From an uncultured Ureaplasma sp. (GTDB lineage Bacteria; Bacillota_I; Bacilli_A; Mycoplasmatales; Mycoplasmoidaceae), in assembly GCA_947039545.1 (NCBI GenBank), contig CAMQZA010000002.1:1-64000 (forward strand): a DNA stretch of 64,000 bases. Reading direction: 5' to 3'. Below the pieces are notes generated by a model. The model saw only the letters and a program-made list of their open reading frames with translations. It had not been told where the DNA came from and did no database searches. The position numbers and the translations under genes were made by a program. Shown here piece after piece: positions 22,074-32,261 of this stretch. Numbering within the stretch: position 1 is the stretch's first letter; each line of letters opens with the position of its first letter.

Positions 22074-23243
22074 TTAAAAATTACTCTCTATATTCTTATA
22101 TAGAAAATATTTATTTTCTTTTTTTAAATCTATTTTTTCTAAGATATAAAAAATATTTCTATTTGATTTTAAAATTTCGAAATTAACTTCATCAATTCCT
22201 TTTGTTTCAGAGTACGGTTTGTCATATTTATCAATAATGGTTTTTAAAATTTTAACAGCATTTATTGGATCAACTCCGTTAGCAGTTTCACCAGAAAGCA
22301 TTAAAGCATCAACATCAGATGTAATAGCAAAATAAGCATCTGTTACTTCAGCTCTTGTTGGTCTTAAATTTCTTTCACAACTAGCTAAAATTTCTGTTGC
22401 TATAATTACTGGTTTTTTTGCTATTAAACATTTTTCAACAATAATATTTTGATATTCTGGAATTAATTCATATGATGTTTCAGTTGCTAAATCCCCTCTA
22501 GCAACCATAATTGAATCACAATTCTCTATAAGAGAATCAATATTTTTCATTGCAGTATAATTTTCTATTTTACCAATTAGAAAAGGATGGTATTTATTAT
22601 CTAAAATTATTTTTTTAAAATTATTTAACTGCTCTATTTTTGTTAAGAAAGATAACGCTATATATTCACATTTTTCAGAACATGCAAAAATAATATCTTC
22701 TTTATCTCTTTCACTAACATTTTCAGATACAAAATCAATTCCTGGGAATGTTACTTTTTTATTATTAGATGAAGATCAATCATTGCAACATTCTAAAGTT
22801 AAAGAATCATTATCAATAAATTTAACAGTAAGAGTTAAATTACCATCATCAATATAAACAGAACTATTTAAAGCAATATTTTCCAATAGTAAATTTTTAT
22901 CAAAATCACCATATATTGAAAACTCATCATCATTACATAATAAATTTTTATCAAAACTCATTTTAATGATTTTATTTTTTTTAAATATTATTTTTTTTTC
23001 AAAATTACCTAATCTAATTTCAGGACCTTTTGTATCATAAAGTATTTTAATATTTTTATTATTATTTTTAGCTACTTTTCTTATTAATTCAATATCAATT
23101 TTTTTTTCATAATTTGAACCATGTGATGCATTAAATCTAAAGATATTTACGCCTGATTCTAAAAGATTAAGAATATTTTTTTGAGTAATTTCTTCATTCT
23201 CATTTTTAATACTTGGTCCGTATGTTGCTATTATTTTTATCAT
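22074..23243 (-). CDS. pyk: Pyruvate kinase, short form lacking the C-terminal domain
   Basis: 389 residues, against about 470 for normal pyruvate kinase. The barrel is recognisable: MIKIIATYGPS start, INIFRFNASHGS-like segment, LYDTKGPEIRLG, catalytic lysine in LIGKIENYTAM, metal-binding SIMVARGDLATE, PVIIATEILASCERNLRPTRAEVTDAY and ALMLSGETANGVDP. The usual PK_C domain of about 110 residues is replaced by some 50 residues with no resemblance. That domain normally holds allosteric and subunit contacts, so regulation may be lost, or this is a second, specialised copy. It ends in a normal TAA and is not obviously frameshifted. It lies 26 bases after folT. Confidence 0.85.
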
Positions 23244-23269
23244 TTTAAATAAATTCCTTTTTTTAATTT

Positions 23270-24187
23270 TTATCTTTGGTATTTATATTTATTTTTTTTA
23301 AAAAGAGTATCAAAATAAGGATTAATTATTGATATTAATAAAAAAGATAAAATAATATATATCGGTGTTTTTATTGTTTCCTTTAAAATCCTTGGAATTA
23401 AATAATAAAAATTCCCATATTTAATTAAACCTGAAGGCAGACTTCCATTATGTTGAAATTTTCAAAACTCAATAAATGTAATTGGACCTAAAATAAAACT
23501 CATTAAAATTGTACTAGTAACAAAGAGAATTGTTAAGTAAATAAAAAGTTTGTACTTTATAAAAGTTCTATTATTTTTAAAGTTATTCCTTTTAAAGGAG
23601 TAATTGACTACTTCAATTACTATTACAAATATAATAATAAAACTAATTGAGATTCCTAAATAAATTTGAATATTATCAATACTTGAACCTGAACTAAAAG
23701 TTCTATTCAAAATATCATCAAAATAAATAAATAAATATATTATTGAAAAGAGTGCAAAAGAATAAATAATTATCTTTTGAATTATTAAATCAAAAATAAT
23801 GGGCTTTGTTTTCATCTTATGATAAAGAATACTAATGCATCCAGCCATTATTCCAATCATTAATTCTTGAATAGCATACATTCAAAATCAAACACCACCA
23901 TTAATTAAATAATTTATAATATCTGTGGCTATTCCGAAAAAAAATCCAATTATTGGTCCAAAAAATCAACCAACAATATATATTGGTAATCAAGCAAAAG
24001 ATAAAGAAATTCCAAATGAAATTAGATTAATATTAAAAAAGCCTAATACTATTCTAAGAGCTAACATAAATGAAATTATTACACTGTAATTTACATTAGA
24101 GAAAAATTTAACTGGATAAAATGGGAAAATAGTTTTTAAAAAATTTTCTTTTTTATTTAAAATTTGATTTTGTTCTAAATTTTGCAT
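23270..24187 (-). CDS. ECF transporter substrate-binding (S) component, FolT-like
   Basis: 305 residues. Six or more hydrophobic helices. The pattern SVIISFMLALRIVLGFFNINLISFG followed by SLSFAWLPIYIVGWFFGPIIGFFFGIATDIINYL matches the start of FolT-family S components, which bind a vitamin (folate or a related compound) and work with a shared EcfA/A'/T energising module located elsewhere. The polar C-terminus is short. A loop around GSSIDN is longer than in bacterial FolT. The substrate is inferred from family likeness only. It starts just past a strong terminator for the upstream gene, so it should have its own promoter. Confidence 0.75.
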
Positions 24188-24196
24188 TCATTTAAA

Positions 24197-24237
24197 AATA
24201 AACAAAAAAATCTTATAAAAAGATTTTTTTGTTTATT
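24197..24237 (-). terminator. Strong intrinsic terminator upstream of the folT-like gene
   Basis: AATAAACAAAAAAATCTT (24197-24214) pairs perfectly with AAGATTTTTTTGTTTATT (24220-24237), an 18-bp stem with a 5-base loop. It lies 7 bases beyond the TAA of the membrane protein at 24245-25498 (minus strand) and should end the ruvA-ruvB-holA transcript. Confidence 0.85.
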
Positions 24238-24244
24238 GTCTTTC

Positions 24245-25498
24245 TTAAAAAGGGAATCTTCTAGGTGGTGGAAACATATTTGGATCACTCATATCAATTT
24301 TTCCAGATTTAATATCATCTATATAATTTTGTCTAATAGTATTCAATTTTTCAAAATCTTCTTTTGGTTTGTAATTATGAGAAACAACAAATAATAAAAA
24401 AATTATTCCAATAATTATATAAGCTATTATTGTTAAAACAAAAATTGTTAAAAGTCTTTCATATGCATCAATATTTATTGAAGTATATGTAATTTTATTA
24501 TCGGTTCAAGAAGTTGTTGGATTACTAATATTTTTCAATATGTTGTCTCAAGAAAAAACAACATTACCGTTAATTGTAAAAACAGATGAAATTAAAAGGA
24601 AGAAAATAACTGGCATTATATACGTTGAAATTCTCATAGAATATCGAATATTTTCATTAGATTTATTCTTTTTTAAAGGAGATATTACACTAAATGCTAT
24701 TAGGGCTATTCCCATATATATAAATATATTTCCAAATATATTATCAGGATTATTTAAAATAAGCATACTTCTTGGACTGCCATCAAGAGGATTTTTAAAA
24801 CCAAAAACAGGAATACCAGTTGGTGCTGAAAATGTTAAACTCATAATACTTGAAACTAACAAAATTACTGCTAATAATGCTACTAAAACTAATAATATAT
24901 ATTTAATTATTGGAATTATTTTTGGTTTTGAAGTAAATCTATATAATTTACCATTATTCATATCCATAAACATTAATGATTGAGCTTGTTGTTCAATCAT
25001 ACTATTTGCTATTTGATTAATAGAACTTGCGTTCCTTTGTTCAAATGTACTTGAATCAGGATTATTAAATGATGGTTTTTCAGTATTAGTTGATTGATTA
25101 TCTTGAATATTAGAAGTTTTAGCTTCATCGTTTTCTTTTTTATCAAGTTTATTTATTAATTCTTTTTTTAAAATAAGAGATATTTCTTCAATATCTTTCT
25201 TTATTACAGTTTTAACAATACCTTTCATATTCTCAAGTTCACTAGTAACTTTTGATAAATCAAGACTTTCAAGCTCTTCTATGATGAATTTTTTTTCTGT
25301 AATAGTTTCCATTAATAAAATATAATCTGAAGTTTGCTTTACTTCTATTTTTTCACTATTTTCTATATAGTTGGAAATATTTATTAAATTACTTACAGAA
25401 TTATAAAAATTTTGATCTATTGATAATAAAATTGTTGTTTCTTTATAAAATAGAACAACATTTAAATTTTTAATAATTTTATTATAAATATTAATCAT
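24245..25498 (-). CDS. Membrane protein of unknown function downstream of holA
   Basis: 417 residues with two TGA Trp codons in the last third. The first 130 residues are soluble with a helical stretch, then a low-complexity Asn/Ser-rich linker (about 130-165), then four hydrophobic segments (starting near 196, 255, 291 and 350) and a Pro-rich end (PPPRRFPF). It starts 15 bases after holA and is followed by a strong terminator, so it ends the ruvA-ruvB-holA unit. I recognise no family; the position alone does not give a function. Confidence 0.72.
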
Positions 25499-25513
25499 AT
25501 TATTATTGATCCT

Positions 25514-26434
25514 CTATAAATATTTTAATAAAAAAAAGCTAAAAATTATCTTTTTATTATCTGAAAAACTTTTCATTTCCTTATCTAATAAATATAGTTG
25601 ATTAATTATTATTGTCAAATATTTAACACATACAAAACTATATGTATTTGCATAACTTCTTAAAACGAATTCATTCATTTCTAAAATACTTGCTATTTCT
25701 TTAATATTTTTATTACTTTCATAAATTTTTTTAAATAATAAAATGTTGATTAATTCATTAGAAACAATAGCTATAAGTTGAATTTCATCAATTTTTTGTT
25801 CAGTTAATTTTTTATATAAAATAAATAATTTGTTTGTGTTTTTTAATAAAAAATTCTTTGTAAATTCAAATAAATTTGCTTCTTGATAGATTGATAAAAC
25901 ATCCAGTTCATCATCTGAATTAGAAGAAATCATAAGAGTTGATAATTTATTAAGTTCATGATCAATTATCATAGAATCTAATGGTAAGTTATCAGATATG
26001 TTATTTATCTCTTCTTCACTGAAGTTTTTTTCTTTAAAAAGTTCATGTTTTAACATATATTGAGTTTTTGTTCTATTTGTTAAATTAGGAATTATTATTT
26101 CTTTTGTTTTTGAAAGAAAATCATTTATTTCCTTATTGGCAATAGACTTTTTTTTATTATTTAGTAAAAAAATAAAATTATTATCGCTAACTGATAAAAT
26201 GATATTTATTAATTCATTAATCTTTTTAAAAATTTTAATATTTGTTAAGAATGTAGCATCATGAATAATAAAAACTCTTTTTTCAGATTCAAATAGATTA
26301 ATTTGTTTCAACAAATTAATAATATTTTTAAAATCATTTTCTTGAAAATATATATTTTGAGGCTTTAAAGTTGTTATCTTTTGAATTTTTTTATTAAGTA
26401 AATTTTTATCGTTATAGTAAATGTTATAAATCAT
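25514..26434 (-). CDS. holA: DNA polymerase III delta subunit
   Basis: 306 residues, close to the typical HolA size. The delta subunit opens the sliding clamp as part of the clamp loader. The family is recognised from MIYNIYYNDKNLLNKKI (N-terminal start of domain I), FIIHDATFL, and the C-terminal collar region with LTEQKIDEIQLIAIVSNELINILLFKKI. No intact Walker A is present, as expected since delta has a non-catalytic AAA+ fold. Sequence similarity is low overall, as always for HolA in mollicutes. It follows ruvB by 22 bases. Confidence 0.82.
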   Translation of the reverse strand: MIYNIYYNDKNLLNKKIQKITTLKPQNIYFQENDFKNIINLLKQINLFESEKRVFIIHDATFLTNIKIFKKINELINIILSVSDNNFIFLLNNKKKSIANKEINDFLSKTKEIIIPNLTNRTKTQYMLKHELFKEKNFSEEEINNISDNLPLDSMIIDHELNKLSTLMISSNSDDELDVLSIYQEANLFEFTKNFLLKNTNKLFILYKKLTEQKIDEIQLIAIVSNELINILLFKKIYESNKNIKEIASILEMNEFVLRSYANTYSFVCVKYLTIIINQLYLLDKEMKSFSDNKKIIFSFFLLKYL

Positions 26435-26456
26435 ATTATTTAACTATTTTAACTTA

Positions 26457-27389
26457 TTAAATTAAATCATTAACTATTTCTATGCCTTTTGATGTAATTT
26501 CTCTACCTCTCATTGTTTTTCTAATTAAGTTATTACTTAATAAAAAAGGTTCAATTTTATCTTCAATTGTATATTGATCTAAATTTAAAGTAGTAATAAT
26601 TGTTTTAAGTCCAATTGGTTCTTCATTATTAAATAATAATTTTAAATAAATAATATCCATAGTTTCAAGTCCCAATTGAAAAATATTCATTTCCCTTAAA
26701 ATTTCTTCTAATTCTATATTACTAACAACTTTAAAATAATCATTAACTCTTTTAATCAATCTATTTGCAATTCTTGGAACACCTTTACAAAAAGTAGCTA
26801 AATAATCAATTTCATCTGATGTTAATTCACATTGAAAAATTTCTGATGTTCTTTTGATAATTAATTTTATTTCTTCTGCAGAATAAATATCCATAAAAAA
26901 AGAAATACCAAATCTTTCTTCAAGTGCAGCTGGGATTTTACCAATACTTGTTGTTGCTCCAATTAAAGTAAATCTTGGTAATTTTACTCTAGTTGACTTT
27001 GTATTAAAATCCTTTCCAACCATAATATCGATAGTAAAATCTTCTAAAATTGAGTATAAAGTTTCAAAACATACAGAACTCATAGCATGAATCTCATCAA
27101 TAAACAAAAAATCACCTTCAGAAATAAGTGAAATAAAATTAATAAGATCAGGAATTTTTTGCAATTGAGTTCCTTGAATTATTTTTATTTTTTTATCAAA
27201 ATAATTTGTAATGATATGAGCTAATGTTGTCTTACCAGTTCCTGGTAAACCATGTAATAAAATATGGTCTAATGGTGTTTCTCTTTTGATTTATGATTCA
27301 ATATAAATCATTAAATTCTTTTTTAAAGATTCCTTACCTTTAAATTCATCGAATGTTAATGGTCTAATTTGTTGCTGATTGACTTGCAT
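26457..27389 (-). pseudogene. ruvB: Holliday junction helicase RuvB, interrupted by an in-frame TAA
   Basis: The frame from ATG 27389 runs 310 codons plus stop and encodes a good RuvB: RPLTFDEFKGKESL, Walker A GLPGTGKTT, Walker B LFIDEIHAMSS, sensor LIGATTS, RMRGREITSKG-like winged-helix end. But codon 33 (27291-27293, minus strand) is TAA, between IYIES and IKRETPLDH, where other RuvB proteins have one ordinary residue. Frame is intact on both sides, so one base change explains it. Translation could only restart downstream at a rare start codon or at Met 27164, which lacks Walker A. Either a real recent nonsense mutation or a base error. It overlaps ruvA by 26 bases. Confidence 0.85.
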
Positions 27390-27957
27390 TTGCAATAACC
27401 TTTATAGCTTCTGAAAGTAATGTATCAAGGTCTTTATTAGTAAAATCAATATTACTTAATGCATAAGAAATATTTTGTTTAGAATAAGATAAACTTTCAA
27501 GACCTTGTACTAATTTAATATTAATATTTGATTCATCTCTTATATATTTTGAATATTTTTCTGTAAGAGTTATGCAAATATTAGCAGCTATTTTATTAGT
27601 AATATTTTTAAAATTAACTAACTCTTTAATTGCTCCTCTTCCTATTAAATCAACTAATAAATCAATATCATTTTCTAAAATATTAAAAGCTGTAATTGTT
27701 CCAATACCTTGAATCCTAATTAAATTATTAAAGAGATATTTTTGTTTTATATTTTTAAAACCAAATATTTCTTCTACTAACGTATTTTTAAAGTCTATTT
27801 TTGATATTTTTTCAATATAAACTTTATAACTAAAAGATTGCTCATAGGTATCAATATCTAAAACATTAACTTGATAACCAATATTATTATTATCTAAAAT
27901 AATATATTTCTTCCCTTTGAAAGTCACTTTACCGAATATATAATTAATCATCTTCAC
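27364..27957 (-). CDS. ruvA: Holliday junction DNA-binding protein RuvA
   Basis: 197 residues, normal length. RuvA tetramers bind four-way junctions and load the RuvB motor. The N-terminal OB domain (YIFGKVTFKGKKYIILDNNNIGYQV) is followed by the helix-hairpin-helix part (NLIRIQGIGTITAFNILEN and LVNFKNITNKIAANI, divergent) and a C-terminal RuvB-binding helix region. It is intact, in contrast with the interrupted ruvB it overlaps by 26 bases. Transcription must begin just downstream of the opp operon terminator. Confidence 0.88.
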   Translation of the reverse strand: MKMINYIFGKVTFKGKKYIILDNNNIGYQVNVLDIDTYEQSFSYKVYIEKISKIDFKNTLVEEIFGFKNIKQKYLFNNLIRIQGIGTITAFNILENDIDLLVDLIGRGAIKELVNFKNITNKIAANICITLTEKYSKYIRDESNINIKLVQGLESLSYSKQNISYALSNIDFTNKDLDTLLSEAIKVIANASQSATN

Positions 27958-27976
27958 CTCATAAATTTAAATAGAT

Positions 27977-28018
27977 GTAAAAAAAATAAAAATACTAAGT
28001 TAAATAGAACTTAGTATT
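27977..28018 (-). terminator. Intrinsic terminator of the opp operon
   Basis: On the minus strand AATACTAAGTT (28018-28008) pairs perfectly with AACTTAGTATT (28001-27991) around a 6-base loop and is followed by TTTATTTTTTTT. The stem begins inside the last codons of the membrane protein gene whose stop is at 28000-28002. It separates the opp operon from ruvA. Confidence 0.85.
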
Positions 28019-28536
28019 ATTGAAATTATTGATATTATAAGAAATGAAATCAAATGAAATAAAATATTTATTGTAAATATTCTTTTAGTAAATGGTTTTC
28101 TTTTTTTAATATATAGTTCAAATTCTGATAAAGATGATAATGTATCATCATCAATATAAGTAGGTATTTTAATTTTCTTTTTTAACTTATTAATTTTTAC
28201 ACTATTAATTAATTTTGAAGTACCAAATCTAAAACTAATCATAAAGTCTTGTCTACCAATTAATCATAATAAATCAAAAGATAAAGATACTGCAAAAATA
28301 CTTAATAAAATATGATGTCATTTTGTCGGTAATAAAAAAGCAATATCTGGATTAGAACCAAAAATACTAAAAATAGCAATGATCCCAATAAAAATAAATA
28401 AATTACTAACTATTGATGGAATAATACCATTTGGATAATCATGTTCAGAATCGAAATTTGAATTATTTTTAGAATTATCTAATGTTTTTTTAACATTATA
28501 CCCACTTTTAAAAGAATTATCTAATCCTTGATTCAT
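28000..28536 (-). CDS. Small membrane protein at the end of the opp operon (DUF3899-like)
   Basis: 178 residues with TGA Trp codons near residues 73 and 90. Three to four hydrophobic helices: one around residues 40-60, a second around 73-92 (HHILLSIFAVSLSFDLLW), and one or two at the C-terminus (IFTINILFHLISFLIISIISIIL). Arrangement and length are reminiscent of DUF3899 proteins found beside mollicute opp genes, though the match is by eye. It overlaps the end of oppF by 16 bases and is the last gene before the terminator. Confidence 0.6.
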
Positions 28537-31049
28537 CTTTTGATTTGTCCTTTTGTAGCTAGAACTTTATGTTCATGATCATCACTTATTGAATAGAATT
28601 TTGGTGCATCTTTTGCAGTATATTCTCTTTGATAATCTAATTCATCACTACCTTCTGATAAATTAGAGTGTATTTTTGAAAGACTTGGTGAAGCTTTTAT
28701 TAAAGAAACTGTATAAGGATGTGTAGGATTTTTAAATATTTCTTTTGTATTTCCTTTTTCAACTATTTTTCCTTTATGCATAATTATTAATCTATTACAA
28801 ATATAATTAACAACTGATAAATCATGTGCAATGAAAATAAAAGTAATTCCTTTTTCTTTAGAAAGTCTTTTCATAATATTTAAAACTTGAGCTTGAATAG
28901 AAACATCAAGAGCTGAAATAGGTTCGTCTGCAATAATTATTTTAGGATTTGAAATTAATGATCTTGCAATCACTATTCTTTGTCTTTGCCCACCTGAAAA
29001 TTCATGTGGGTAACGATAAGCATGTTCTTTTTTTAATCCAACTTCATCAAGAGCGGCATAAACCTTTTCTCTTGCCAATGTAGTTTTTAAGAATCTTTTA
29101 TTAGCATAAAGAAGTGTTTTATTAGTTGTTCTTAATGATCTGTATAATTGAACTAATTCAATGATTGTTGCAAATTCAAATTCAAAAGCTTTAAGATTTT
29201 TTAATTTAGTTTTATACTCTCTTTTAATAATGTTTTTAACATCTTTTTTACGTTTGATAGTTTCAATAAATGATAATTTTGAATTTGACAATAAACATTT
29301 TTTTGTTTGACTACTTTTTTTAGCAAAAACTTTTTCAAATTTATTTCTATATTTTTTAAATTCTTTTTTTAGAAGTTTTATTTCATTTTTAGAATTTTTT
29401 ATTTCATTTTTAGAATTTTTATTAAAAACTTCAATTCTATCAGCCATATATTCATTATATTTAATTTCGGCTTCTTCATAATCGATTATAATTTGTTCAT
29501 GATTTTCTTTGATTTCTAAATAATCATCAGAATCTATAAAACTTTTATCAAGATTATTATTATTCAACTTACTTTCAAGAGATGCTATTTTTTTCTTGAA
29601 AGATATTAATTTTTCATCTATTTCTTTTTTTGTTTTATGAGAATCTTGCTTAATCTTATTGATTTTTTTAACTATTTCATCATTATTTAAATAAGAAATT
29701 TTTTTATCTTTTTTAATCAAAATATCTAAATCTAAATGCAATTTTTGATATTCTTTTGCTTTTTTAGATTTATCTTTAAGATATTTTTCTTTTAGTTCTT
29801 CATAATCTTCATCATTAGAATCTAATTTATTTTCAAATGAACTGATCTCATCAAGTTCTTCACTAAGAATTTGAATTAAAGTTATTTCTTCCATTATTTT
29901 TTCATATTTTTTGTCAATAAAAGCCATTAAAAAATTATTTAAATCATAAATATCAGTTTGTTCAACATAAATAAACTTATTAAAAATTAAGAATAAATCT
30001 AAAATTCTTTTATATATTTTCAATTTAATATGGGCAATATAATTTTCAGTAATGCTTTTTGAAATCATTATTTGCTGTTTAAAAATTGATATTTGTTTCT
30101 TGTATGAATCAATTATTGCATTATATAAGTTAGCATTTTGTTCAGAATATTTAAGAGCTATATCCTCTTGGTATTGTTCATATTCTTTTATTGTTTCTTC
30201 TGTTTTTTCATATATTTCATAATATTCAGATGAATGCTCAATTTGTTTTTTTGATTCTAAAAATTCTTTTTCTAGTCTAAAATAATCACTTTCTTCTTCA
30301 TTAATATCTAAATCATTAAATTTTTGTAATTTGTTCTTATATAAGTCAATGATCGCATCTTTATATTTATATAGATTAGTTGTTGATATTTTATAATCAT
30401 TTTCAAAATCTGAAATAACACCTAATAATCTATTCATTTCATTAGTAGATTTTTTCTTTTTATTCAATTCAAAATCTTCTACTTTTTTAATAGCATTTTT
30501 ATAATTATCTATCATGTCATGATAATATTCTTTTAAATATTTTTCTGAAATTTCATTATCATCAATTTTAAATTGATATTTAAAACATTTATTAATACTT
30601 AAATGATTTTTTAAAACTTCATTTGCTTCTTCATTAATTGATTTATTAATAATTAATGGTTCAGAAATAAGAGAAAGAACATTCTTTTTTGGATTTAAAG
30701 ATGACATTGGGTCTTGAAATATCATTTGCATATTTTTTGTTAATCAAGATTTTGTTTTTTTTGAAATATTTTTTTGATTAATTAAATGGTCATCTAAAGA
30801 AATAGCACCACCTGATGTATTGTATAATCTAATAATTGATTTACCAATAGTCGATTTACCAGAGCCTGATTCACCAATTATTCCGAAAAAATCTCCTGGA
30901 TAAACATTAAAAGAAATATCATCTAAAGCTTTAAAGAAAATACCATTTTTATTGAAATATTTATTAACGTTTTGTACTCTCAAAATAGGTTTTGTTTCTA
31001 AAACCTCATTTTCTATAAATAATTTCTTGGTAAGCTCTTTTTTAATCAT
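28521..31049 (-). CDS. oppF: Oligopeptide ABC transporter ATPase OppF with a giant insertion
   Basis: 842 residues; a standard OppF has about 310-330. TGA at 28533-28535 is read as Trp and the true stop is TAG 28521-28523. Walker A is GESGSGKST (Lys65), the Q-loop QMIFQDPMSSLNP is near residue 113, but the ABC signature FSGGQRQR only comes at 685-688, followed by Walker B IIADEPISALD and the H-loop. The roughly 480 extra residues between Q-loop and signature are highly charged, Lys/Glu-rich and predicted coiled coil. Long OppF proteins of about 850 residues are known in mycoplasmas, so this is a lineage trait. OppF powers peptide import with OppD. Confidence 0.9.
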
Positions 31050-32260
31050 TATTGTTCTTGTTTTTTCTTAAGAGAATCTTTTGCTAATTTTAGTTTTTCT
31101 TTAACATTATCAGGAATTTCATATGGTAAAGCATCTGGATGCAATAATCATGTTGCTGCTGAATGTGTTTCATTTACCTTAAACATTGGTGGTTGTTTTT
31201 TAAAATCTATTTCTCTTGCATAGATATTTCTAATAGCAAATGCATCACCTTTTGGAGGTGAAACCATATTAGGTGGTGTTCCTGGAATAAACCCTAATTC
31301 TTCTTTTGAATTAGGATCTGGAGTTGAAGCAATCAACGCTCAAGTATAAGGATGAACTGGATTTGTAAAGATATCAGTAACTCTACCTCTTTCAACAATC
31401 ATACCAGCATACATAATATAAATATAGTTACAAAAGTTAGCTATTAGTGAAATATCATGACTAATAAAAATAACTGCTACTGAATATTTAATACTTAATT
31501 TTTTAATTAAATCTAAAACTTTAGCTTGGATAGTAACGTCTAAAGCTGTTGTTGGTTCATCTGCAATAATAACATCTGGTTCTCCAACTATTGTAATAGC
31601 AATTACAATTCTTTGTCTCATACCACCTGAAAATTCATGTGGATAACTATTAACTGTTTTTTCATAATCACTAATTCCAATAAACTCTAAAACTTCTTGC
31701 ATTTTTTGAGTCATTGACTTTATATCTGTTTTTTGTTTATAATATTTTTTTAATAAAATCTTTTTTTCATTTATTTCATCTGTTGATAATTTTGGGGTTT
31801 GATTTTGAAGAATATATAAATTATGTTGATATTTACGATATTCAGTAATTTTAATTGCTTCAATAATTTGAGAAGCAATTTTTTTAGTCGGATTAAGACT
31901 CATCAAAGGATCTTGCGGAATATAAGCAATTTTTGTTCCTCTAATATATGGTCATTGTGATTTTTTTAAAGATAAAATATCTATTCCATTTAAATTTATA
32001 GAATCGGCATCAATAATTGCATCATCATTAAATCCAATAATAGCTTTAACAGAAACTGATTTACCAGAACCTGATTCGCCAACTAAACCTACTATTTGTC
32101 CTTTTCTAATTGAAAAGTCAACCCCTCTGACTGCTCTTACTAAACCTAATTTATTTCTAAAAGAAACTTCTAAGTTTTTAACCTCAAGAATATTGTTATC
32201 AGTTAATTTATGTTCTTTAGAAGTTACATAATTATTTTTATTTAAATTATTTGCAAACAT
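31049..32260 (-). CDS. oppD: Oligopeptide ABC transporter ATPase OppD
   Basis: 403 residues with several TGA Trp codons. Walker A GESGSGKS, Q-loop AYIPQDPMMSLNP, signature YPHEFSGGMRQR, Walker B VIIADEPTTALD and the H-loop FISHDISL are complete. Between Q-loop and signature there is an extra charged stretch of about 60 residues, much smaller than the one in OppF. The C-terminal oligopeptide-type extension (HPYTWALIASTPD...FIPGTPPNMVSPPKGDAFAIR) is present but lacks the cysteines of Fe-S-binding relatives. The TAA stop overlaps the oppF ATG (TAATG). Confidence 0.93.
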
Positions 32261-32261
32261 A

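Noticed and set aside
24540-24983. Open frame of 147 codons on the + strand
   Set aside because: Antisense to the membrane protein at 24245-25498 and explained by its AT-rich helices.
28533-28535. TGA taken as the stop codon of oppF
   Set aside because: TGA is Trp in this genome; the frame continues to TAG at 28521-28523.
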